Positions 1 to 5,339 of a DNA stretch of 12,927 nt are shown here, in pieces (position 1 is the first letter of the stretch; every line of letters starts with the position of its first letter). The notes below the pieces were generated by a model. It saw only the letters and a program-made list of their open reading frames with translations, did no database searches and was not told where the DNA came from. Origin of the DNA: Candidatus Gastranaerophilales bacterium (GTDB lineage: Bacteria > Cyanobacteriota > Vampirovibrionia > Gastranaerophilales > Gastranaerophilaceae); assembly GCA_947625445.1 (NCBI GenBank), contig CANQOM010000031.1:1-12927 (forward strand), written 5' to 3'. A program made the position numbers and the translations under genes.

Positions 1-435
1 TAACCATATACCCTTTGACTGTTCTTTTAATACAGGATGCTTATTAATATCACTTAATCCTGTAAAAACATTTAATCCCATTTTTAATTGAACAATCATT
101 TCCGGAATACTCATATCAAATGTAAAATAATTATTATGTTTATATTTATCCAAAAGTCGTTTAATTTCTTTTGCCATTCCATCGGCTTTGATATTTAACG
201 CCAAAGGAAGATTTCTGCCATCTAAAAGAATTAATAATTCTTCAAAAGTCATTTCATCTCCTTTAGGCATATCATGTGAAATAACTATTTTACCTTTTAT
301 ATCTCTTAAATCAGTTTCAATGCCGAAATTGCTATCAAAAGCTCTTTCAAAAGCAGTTTTAGTATTTTTTTCTTTTTCACTTTTGAAAAAACCTCTATGT
401 GCAAGAATTTTAATCATATCGCAATTAACTGTCAT
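1..435 (-). CDS. Glycerophosphodiester phosphodiesterase-like (GDPD) protein, 5' part only
   Basis: The visible 145 codons run off the left edge of the window. The N-terminus carries the GDPD family signature: ILAHRG (H13, R14), then G-I-E-T-D (E40, D42), then SHD (H54, D55). In this TIM-barrel family these residues bind metal and act as general acid/base during hydrolysis of glycerophosphodiesters. There is no signal peptide, so the protein is probably cytoplasmic. The chosen start is ATG at 435; a second in-frame ATG at 417 would still keep the HRG motif. Neither has a strong Shine-Dalgarno site; the best is a GCGGG about 11 nt before 435. The frame is open upstream as far as the tRNA. tRNA-Asn lies 33 nt upstream on the same strand, so the two are probably co-transcribed. 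The family call is firm; the substrate is unknown, since single-domain members of this size also occur in surface-polysaccharide loci. Confidence 0.85.
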   Translation of the reverse strand, partial: MTVNCDMIKILAHRGFFKSEKEKNTKTAFERAFDSNFGIETDLRDIKGKIVISHDMPKGDEMTFEELLILLDGRNLPLALNIKADGMAKEIKRLLDKYKHNNYFTFDMSIPEMIVQLKMGLNVFTGLSDINKHPVLKEQSKGIWL

Positions 436-468
436 TAAAATTGATTCCCGCTCATCAATAATAAAGAA

Positions 469-540
<72 letters not shown>

Positions 541-551
541 TTATCACTATT

Positions 552-582
552 ATTATACTATCATTAAAATTTATATTGTAAA
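552..582 (-). promoter_or_regulatory. Probable promoter for tRNA-Asn and the GDPD-like gene
   Basis: On the minus strand a perfect TATAAT (557-552) lies 11 nt before the tRNA 5' end. A TTTACA (582-577) sits 19 nt further upstream, slightly longer than the usual 17-nt spacer. Transcription would start about 4-5 nt before the mature tRNA. The -35 element overlaps that of the opposite-facing pdxJ promoter. Confidence 0.55.
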
Positions 583-604
583 TACCTTTATTTGTATATA
601 TAAT
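576..604 (+). promoter_or_regulatory. Probable sigma-70 type promoter of pdxJ
   Basis: TTGTAA (576-581) and TATAAT (599-604) are separated by exactly 17 nt. The predicted start is near 611, giving a leader of about 18 nt that contains the ribosome-binding site. Confidence 0.6.
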
Positions 605-617
605 TAATACGTATTTT

Positions 618-622
618 GGAGA
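618..622 (+). promoter_or_regulatory. Ribosome-binding site fixing the pdxJ start
   Basis: GGAGA ends 6 nt before ATG 629, an ideal spacing. A longer frame beginning with TTG at 623 would leave no spacing, so ATG 629 is preferred. Confidence 0.8.
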
Positions 623-628
623 TTGATT

Positions 629-1339
629 ATGTTATTAGGTGTAAATATTGACCATGTCGCAACATTAAGGAATGCAAGAGGAGAAGGAGACCCATGCGTA
701 TTTGAAGCGGCAAAAATATGTATAAATGCAGGAGCAAACGGAATTACAACTCATTTAAGAGAAGACAGAAGACACATAAAAGATTACGATGTATATGAAA
801 TTAAAAATAAACTTAACTGTAAATTAAACCTTGAAATGGCAGTTACTGATGAAATGCAAAAAATTGCGCTCGATATTGTTCCAGAATCTTGTTGCATAGT
901 TCCAGAAAGAAGACAGGAGATAACGACAGAAGGCGGGCTTGATGTGTTTTCTCAAAAAGATAAAATAAAAAATTTTATAGCACCTTTAATTGATAGAGGA
1001 ATAAAAGTAAGTTTATTTATTGATCCTGAAGATAAACAAATAGAGGCATCATACTACACCGGTGCTAAATTTATTGAACTTCATACAGGTTCATATTCAA
1101 GGGCATACAATACAGAAACAGAAGAAAAAGAATTTAAAAAACTTTATAATTCAGCAGTTAAAGCTCAGCAACTTGGTATCACAGTTAATGCAGGCCATGG
1201 TTTGAATTATAAAAATGTTCACAGAATGCATGAAATACCAAACTTATATGAACTAAATATAGGTCATAGCATTATTTCAAGAGCTTTATTTATAGGTTTA
1301 GACTCTGCGGTAAAAGAAATGAATAATTTAATTATATAG
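629..1339 (+). CDS. pdxJ: Pyridoxine 5'-phosphate synthase PdxJ
   Basis: PdxJ condenses 1-deoxy-D-xylulose 5-phosphate with 3-amino-2-oxopropyl phosphate to form pyridoxine 5'-phosphate, the last ring-forming step of the DXP-dependent vitamin B6 pathway. The 236-residue product has normal family length. Family landmarks appear in order: GVNIDHVATLRNARG at residues 4-18, THLR around H42 and R44, LNLEMA with E69, CIVPERR near 89-95, the phosphate-loop region FIELHTG, VNAGHG with H190, and LNIGHSIISRALFIGL near the C-terminus. H42, E69 and H190 correspond to the catalytic H45, E72 and H193 of the E. coli enzyme. It is the first gene after the divergent promoter region and ends in TAG. No clear terminator follows, so some readthrough into the next gene is possible. 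Confidence 0.97.
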   Translation: MLLGVNIDHVATLRNARGEGDPCVFEAAKICINAGANGITTHLREDRRHIKDYDVYEIKNKLNCKLNLEMAVTDEMQKIALDIVPESCCIVPERRQEITTEGGLDVFSQKDKIKNFIAPLIDRGIKVSLFIDPEDKQIEASYYTGAKFIELHTGSYSRAYNTETEEKEFKKLYNSAVKAQQLGITVNAGHGLNYKNVHRMHEIPNLYELNIGHSIISRALFIGLDSAVKEMNNLII

Positions 1340-1395
1340 TTTAACAAAAATTAACATATAATGATAAATAGTCAAAAAAAATTTTTCACATGTTT

Positions 1396-1401
1396 TATAA
1401 T
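1396..1401 (+). promoter_or_regulatory. Possible -10 element before the small membrane protein gene
   Basis: A TATAAT sits 27 nt before the start codon of the next gene. No convincing -35 hexamer lies at the right distance, so this is a weak call. Confidence 0.35.
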
Positions 1402-1417
1402 TATAGAAAGTTAGAGT

Positions 1418-1423
1418 AGGTGA
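1418..1423 (+). promoter_or_regulatory. Ribosome-binding site fixing the start at 1429
   Basis: AGGTGA lies 5 nt before ATG 1429. The GTG at 1420 that opens the longer frame is inside this site and is therefore unlikely to be used. Confidence 0.7.
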
Positions 1424-1428
1424 GAAAA

Positions 1429-1998
1429 ATGACAGATGTATTTAGTGATATGAAAATAACAACAAATACCCCAAAAGCGCAAACAATGGCAGCTAAACCG
1501 GCACAAACAACATCTGCCAATGAAACAAGCATGCCTGTTAGTGATTCACTCCCGGCATCAAAAGTTAATACAAATAAAGATACAGTTGAAATTTCAAAAG
1601 AAAATCAACCGAAGAAAAAAGGGCCTGTAAAAAAACTTAAAGGCTTCATTGCAAATATAAAGAAGTTCTGCGCTAATACAAAGGAATATACTAAAGGCAC
1701 AGTAAAAGGATTAGCAACAGGTGCAGTAGCCGGTTCATTAGTATATACAACAGGAAGCCTTATAAACGCATTTAAAACAAATATGCATAATAAGGCAGTA
1801 GCAGCTGCGAAAGAAGCAGCAGAAGCGTGCGGAAAAGAATTTGCAGCAGATTCCGTTAAAAAATTAAAGAAAGTTCCAAATAAATTTTTAGCTTTTGCAA
1901 CTTTAGGCATTGTTCTTGCAGTAAATTTATGGAATGCGTCATTGAATGCAACTCAAAAACGTTCTGAAATTGAACACAGATGGACAGGTCATAACTAA
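1429..1998 (+). CDS. Small two-helix membrane protein of unknown function
   Basis: I do not recognise the 189-residue product. Residues 1 to about 60 are rich in Thr, Ser, Ala and Pro and look disordered. A basic stretch (KKKGPVKKLKG, about 60-72) follows. A glycine/alanine-rich hydrophobic segment lies at about 93-115, an alanine-rich amphipathic helix at about 121-145, and a second hydrophobic helix at about 153-174. The tail is short and ends in HRWTGHN. There is no cleavable signal peptide. The topology suggests an inner-membrane protein with a long cytoplasmic N-terminus, which is inference. It has its own candidate -10 element upstream and a strong terminator downstream, so it can be a single-gene unit. 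Coding potential is supported by a good ribosome-binding site and coherent segment structure. Confidence 0.8.
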   Translation: MTDVFSDMKITTNTPKAQTMAAKPAQTTSANETSMPVSDSLPASKVNTNKDTVEISKENQPKKKGPVKKLKGFIANIKKFCANTKEYTKGTVKGLATGAVAGSLVYTTGSLINAFKTNMHNKAVAAAKEAAEACGKEFAADSVKKLKKVPNKFLAFATLGIVLAVNLWNASLNATQKRSEIEHRWTGHN

Positions 1999-2023
1999 TT
2001 ATAAGAATAATTTTAAACAATAT

Positions 2024-2061
2024 AAACAGGCTTTAACTATAAAGCCTGTTTAATTTTTTTT
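2024..2061 (+). terminator. Rho-independent terminator after the small membrane protein gene
   Basis: A perfect 12-bp stem (AAACAGGCTTTA, 2024-2035, with TAAAGCCTGTTT, 2040-2051) closes a 4-nt loop. It is followed by AA and a run of eight T. Confidence 0.93.
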
Positions 2062-2066
2062 ATGTG

Positions 2067-2075
2067 TGTTATAAT
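2067..2075 (+). promoter_or_regulatory. Extended -10 promoter of the ycf23-like gene
   Basis: TGTTATAAT matches the extended -10 consensus TGnTATAAT exactly. It begins only 6 nt after the T-run of the preceding terminator. The predicted start is near 2082, about 28 nt before the start codon. The -35 position falls in the terminator stem and is not conserved. Confidence 0.55.
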
Positions 2076-2109
2076 TACATCCGTAATATTTGTAATAAAT
2101 GGAGGAACC

Positions 2110-2868
2110 ATGAATAGAATTGATTTATTTAAAAGAGATTTAGAAGAGAAAAGAGCAATAAAGGTTATTGCAGGAATAGATAATTTTAATATTGAATCAG
2201 TAAAAAATGTTGTAAGTGCAGCACAAATGGGTGGCGCTAGTGCAGTTGACGTATGTTTCAACGAAGAAATCATAAGAATGGCTAAAGAAAATACAACTTT
2301 ACCGGTATTTGTTTCTTCAATAATTCCATCAGAATTAGCTATGGCAGTAAGAATGGGTGCTGACGCAATCGAAGTTGGTAATTTTGATGCTATGTACAGA
2401 AAAGGCGAAAGAATAACATCAGAAAAAGTTCTTGATATTGTAAGAGAAACTTTAAGACTTTTAGATGGCGAAAAAACATTCATATGTGTTACAGTTCCCG
2501 GTCACATTGAAATATCAGAACAAATTTCTTTAGCAATGAAATTAGAAGAAATGGGTATTGATTTAATTCAAACAGAAGGTGCTGCGACAATAAATACAAA
2601 AGAAGCAGGAGCAAGAGGATTACTTCAAACTGCAGAAGTTTCCATATCTAATACAATAGAATTAGCAAGAAATACATCAATACCAATAATGACTGCTTCA
2701 GGAATAACAACAACAACTGCTCCTTTAGCATTTGCATCAGGTGCAAGCGCAATTGGAGTTGGTTCTTGTGTTAACAAACTAAATTCAACAATTGCTATGG
2801 TTGCAGTTGTTAAATCATTAGTTGAATCTGTAAAAAATCGTGGTTCAAGACAAATTATAAATGCATAA
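2110..2868 (+). CDS. ycf23: Ycf23/DUF561 family TIM-barrel protein
   Basis: The product is 252 residues and lines up along its length with the Ycf23 family as I know it from cyanobacteria and red-algal plastids. Landmarks are RAIKVIAGIDNF (15-26), a VDV segment, LPVFVSSIIP, GADAIEVGNFD (83-93), LIQTEG (152-157), IPIMTASGI (191-199) and GASAIGVGS (211-219). The alternating strands and GxG phosphate-site-like loops suggest a (beta/alpha)8 barrel related to phosphate-binding aldolase or synthase folds. The function is unknown, and I assign no reaction. The start is ATG 2110, preceded by GGAGGA at 2101-2106 with a 3-nt gap. An earlier in-frame ATG at 2062 lies beside the terminator T-run and before the predicted promoter, so it is rejected. 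The gene stands alone between two terminators. Confidence 0.9.
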   Translation: MNRIDLFKRDLEEKRAIKVIAGIDNFNIESVKNVVSAAQMGGASAVDVCFNEEIIRMAKENTTLPVFVSSIIPSELAMAVRMGADAIEVGNFDAMYRKGERITSEKVLDIVRETLRLLDGEKTFICVTVPGHIEISEQISLAMKLEEMGIDLIQTEGAATINTKEAGARGLLQTAEVSISNTIELARNTSIPIMTASGITTTTAPLAFASGASAIGVGSCVNKLNSTIAMVAVVKSLVESVKNRGSRQIINA

Positions 2869-2877
2869 ATTTTATAT

Positions 2878-2902
2878 GAGGCGGCAATGCCGCCTCTTTT
2901 TT
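2878..2902 (+). terminator. Rho-independent terminator after ycf23
   Basis: A GC-rich 8-bp stem, GAGGCGGC (2878-2885) with GCCGCCTC (2889-2896), closes a 3-nt loop and is followed by six T. It ends only 7 nt before the ribosome-binding site of the next gene. Confidence 0.93.
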
Positions 2903-2909
2903 AATAATC

Positions 2910-2916
2910 GGGGGAG
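2910..2916 (+). promoter_or_regulatory. Ribosome-binding site selecting a TTG start
   Basis: GGGGGAG lies 5 nt before TTG 2922. A GTG at 2916 opens the same frame but overlaps this site. There is no in-frame ATG until far into the protein, so TTG 2922 is the best start. Confidence 0.65.
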
Positions 2917-2921
2917 TGTTT

Positions 2922-3962
2922 TTGAGTATTCTTTTAAAGGAATCAATAAAATTTAAATATCTAACTTTAGAGGAACTAATTATAAACATTGACAGGCTTA
3001 CAAGATTTAAATTGCCTGAGTTATCTTATACAAGAGTGTTTCATTCGATAATATTAAAAAATCTTATTACTCCTAAATATTCTCAAAATACAATTGAAAA
3101 TATAGAACCGGAAAAGCTTTCAAAGATAGTAAAAGAGATATGGAATAAATCCGTTTGTCAAATAACAAACTGCAAAAATAATAAAACAATAAATAAAGCC
3201 ATAAAACTTATATGCAATTATACATATAAAAATATCAGTGAAAAAACTAAGGAGTATATAAATACGGATTTAAACATTGCTCCGATATTGGAATATATAG
3301 ACTATGAATCTGCGTGTGATAATATAAAATTTTTGATAAAAATAAATGAACTATTTAATAATCGTGAAGTAACAATTCAAGATTTGATAAGTATAAGAGA
3401 AAAATATTCTTTAAAATTTCCGATATCAAAATTAGTTATTGTTGAAGGAATAACAGAAGAAATATTATTACCTGTTTTTGCGGCAAAGCTTCAACATAAT
3501 TTTAACAAAGAAGGAATATATATACTTGGAGCAGGAGGAAAAAGTAAAAGTCCTGCACTTTATATGGAATTAAAAAACAGATTAAAAATACCGGTAAATA
3601 TATTATTTGATTCCGATGCAAAAGAAGTATATAACATGCTACAGAATATATTATTAAAAAAAGATAAAGCATATATAATTGAAAAAGGAGAATTTGAGGA
3701 TATTTTATCTGAGAATTTAATAAAGCGAACACTTAATAACACATATGAACCCGTCACGCCTATCACAATAAAAGAATTACATTCCTTCCCCAAAATGTGT
3801 GATAACATAGAAAATTTTTATAAAACAAGAAATTTGGGAGAATTTAAGAAATCTAAAGTATCTAAAATTATTGCTGAAAATATAAAATACGATACGGATA
3901 TAACGGAAGACATTAAAAAAATTATTACATACATTACAAAACCTTGCATAAAAACAGGTTAA
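2922..3962 (+). CDS. Stand-alone TOPRIM-domain protein, OLD-nuclease-like
   Basis: The product is 346 residues from TTG 2922. Residues 1 to about 165 form a helical region I do not recognise. A TOPRIM-like domain follows: KLVIVEGITEEILL (glutamate near 175, with the second conserved acid four residues on), then ILGAGGKSK, then ILFDSDAKE with the DxD pair near 230-232, and GEFEDIL near 256-262. This order (EGxxE, GxGGKS, DxD, then an acidic ED) resembles the TOPRIM of OLD-family nucleases, where these acids bind metal for DNA cleavage. Unlike OLD proteins there is no Walker A or other ABC-ATPase part in this reading frame, and neither neighbour encodes one. No signal peptide or membrane segment is seen. 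A nuclease role is inference from the fold motifs. The gene starts directly behind the ycf23 terminator, so expression may depend on readthrough. Confidence 0.8.
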   Translation: MSILLKESIKFKYLTLEELIINIDRLTRFKLPELSYTRVFHSIILKNLITPKYSQNTIENIEPEKLSKIVKEIWNKSVCQITNCKNNKTINKAIKLICNYTYKNISEKTKEYINTDLNIAPILEYIDYESACDNIKFLIKINELFNNREVTIQDLISIREKYSLKFPISKLVIVEGITEEILLPVFAAKLQHNFNKEGIYILGAGGKSKSPALYMELKNRLKIPVNILFDSDAKEVYNMLQNILLKKDKAYIIEKGEFEDILSENLIKRTLNNTYEPVTPITIKELHSFPKMCDNIENFYKTRNLGEFKKSKVSKIIAENIKYDTDITEDIKKIITYITKPCIKTG

Positions 3963-3964
3963 AA

Positions 3965-3973
3965 TGTTATTAT
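3965..3973 (+). promoter_or_regulatory. Possible extended -10 promoter of the WG-repeat gene
   Basis: TGTTATTAT fits the extended -10 pattern with one mismatch. It starts 3 nt after the TOPRIM gene stop, with a TTGCAT 18 nt upstream of the hexamer. The leader would be about 20 nt. Confidence 0.35.
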
Positions 3974-3999
3974 TCTTATTAAGTAATTAAGGAGAATAT

Positions 4000-5199
4000 A
4001 TGAAAAAGAAAATTTTATTATTGACAACACTGTTATTGTTAGTAAATCTTCAAGCAAATGCATATCAAGCAAAAGAGGGTGACTACATAATAGAATCCGA
4101 AAAAGTACAAAATGGAGCAACACAAGACGGAAGTGTAGATAATGATGTAATACATGCAAGTAATATTACTCCTTTAAATGAGGAAAAAACAGAGTATAAA
4201 TTTAGATATGGTACTGATATAGGATATTACAATAAAGATTTAAACATAAAATTTTTAACAAATTTTGATAATATATACCTATTGGATAAATACATAAAAA
4301 TAAAGAAAAAAGGCAAATACGGAGTAATAACAAAAGAAGGGAAACCGCTTATTCCTGCAGTATGTCAAAAAATAGATGTACTTCACGGTGAAAATGACGC
4401 ATTGTACTTTTTAGCAAAAATTGAAGGAAAATACCAAATATTATCCGAAAACGGTGCTCTTGTTCCCGAAAGTGAATTAACTTCCATTCCAAATAGTTCT
4501 ATGTATATATTGGCAGATGCAATACGACCTGAATTTGTTAAATCTTATATAGATAGTCAAAGTGTATATACAAAGTTAGATACTGAAGAAGAAGCGCAAA
4601 AAATAGCATCAATGGAAGGATCTGAATTAAAAGCAGAAGAACAACCCAGTGCAAAAACTAATGAAAATTACACGGTTGAAGAAGTTGAAATTCCTGAAAT
4701 GGTCAAAGTTGCTTCTGTTGAGAAAAATGTAAAAGAAAAAGAATCATCTTATGACAAACAAAAATCAGGAGAAAGTAAGTTTACTGTTCACAATAAGGTT
4801 TATACATTGGTATATCAAAATAACAAATTCGGTATAAAAGATGAAAATGGAAACCTTATATTACCTGTTGATTTTGACAGTATCAGTTTAAAAAATCCGG
4901 CTAATAGTTTCTTGTCACCTGTTTTGTTAGTTGAAAAAAATAATGCATTAACTATATATGATTTAAAAGGAAAACTGATAGCAGAACAAATTTATGACAA
5001 AATAAATGTCTATGATAAGAAAAATATATATTCAATATCATTTAAAGATGATTCAGGTATATTATTAAAGAACGGGAAACCAAAAGGAACTATTACTCGC
5101 AGCGGAAAAGATTATAATTATAAACCAAACGGATTTGAATTATTTACACCGCATAGAATAAATGAACTAATTGTAACAATGTTATCAGCAGCAAAATAA
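4000..5199 (+). CDS. Secreted WG-repeat protein
   Basis: The 399-residue product begins with a classic signal peptide: MKKK, a leucine-rich core, and a likely cleavage after ANA at residue 21. The mature part contains degenerate WG (KWG-type) beta repeats. The clearest are GKYGVITKEGKPLIP (105-119) and NKFGIKDENGNLILPVDFD (275-293). Weaker copies are at about 142-165, 313-334 and 345-365. The tryptophan of the WG motif is replaced by Tyr or Phe. A Glu/Lys-rich, probably unstructured insert of about 90 residues (170-260) splits the repeats into two groups. WG repeats are usually taken as protein- or ligand-binding scaffolds; no enzymatic motif is seen. The start has AAGGAGA 4 nt upstream. Location is inferred as periplasmic or outer surface; no lipobox cysteine or membrane anchor is present. 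The gap to the TOPRIM gene is 37 nt and a hairpin terminator follows. Confidence 0.85.
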   Translation: MKKKILLLTTLLLLVNLQANAYQAKEGDYIIESEKVQNGATQDGSVDNDVIHASNITPLNEEKTEYKFRYGTDIGYYNKDLNIKFLTNFDNIYLLDKYIKIKKKGKYGVITKEGKPLIPAVCQKIDVLHGENDALYFLAKIEGKYQILSENGALVPESELTSIPNSSMYILADAIRPEFVKSYIDSQSVYTKLDTEEEAQKIASMEGSELKAEEQPSAKTNENYTVEEVEIPEMVKVASVEKNVKEKESSYDKQKSGESKFTVHNKVYTLVYQNNKFGIKDENGNLILPVDFDSISLKNPANSFLSPVLLVEKNNALTIYDLKGKLIAEQIYDKINVYDKKNIYSISFKDDSGILLKNGKPKGTITRSGKDYNYKPNGFELFTPHRINELIVTMLSAAK

Positions 5200-5224
5200 T
5201 AATACATTATTTATGTTATACTTA

Positions 5225-5263
5225 TAAGGATTATTAGAATTTATTAAATTTTAATAATCCTTT
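5225..5263 (+). terminator. Long hairpin, probable terminator of the WG-repeat gene
   Basis: AAGGATTATTAG plus AATTT (5226-5242) pairs with AAATT plus TTAATAATCCTT (5246-5262). This makes a 17-bp, AT-rich stem with one G-T pair and a 3-nt loop. The following T-run is short and interrupted (TATTT), so termination may be less efficient than at the other hairpins. Confidence 0.6.
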
Positions 5264-5339
5264 ATTTCTGTTTCTGGCAAAAAATATTTTTAGTGGTTTT
5301 AGAATACATATAACGCTTGTAAGAGAAAGGTTAATTAGC

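Noticed and set aside
2062..2109. A longer N-terminus for the ycf23-like protein from ATG 2062
   Set aside because: It would begin in the terminator T-run and before the predicted transcription start; family similarity and the GGAGGA site point to ATG 2110.
2037..2483. A 148-codon minus-strand frame opposite ycf23
   Set aside because: It lies antisense to a well-conserved protein, starts inside it and ends in the terminator stem; it has no recognisable domain.
5281..5339. Promoter for the nucleotidyltransferase gene at 5340
   Set aside because: TAGAAT (5300-5305) and TATAAC (5309-5314) are possible -10 elements, but neither has an acceptable -35, so no call was made.
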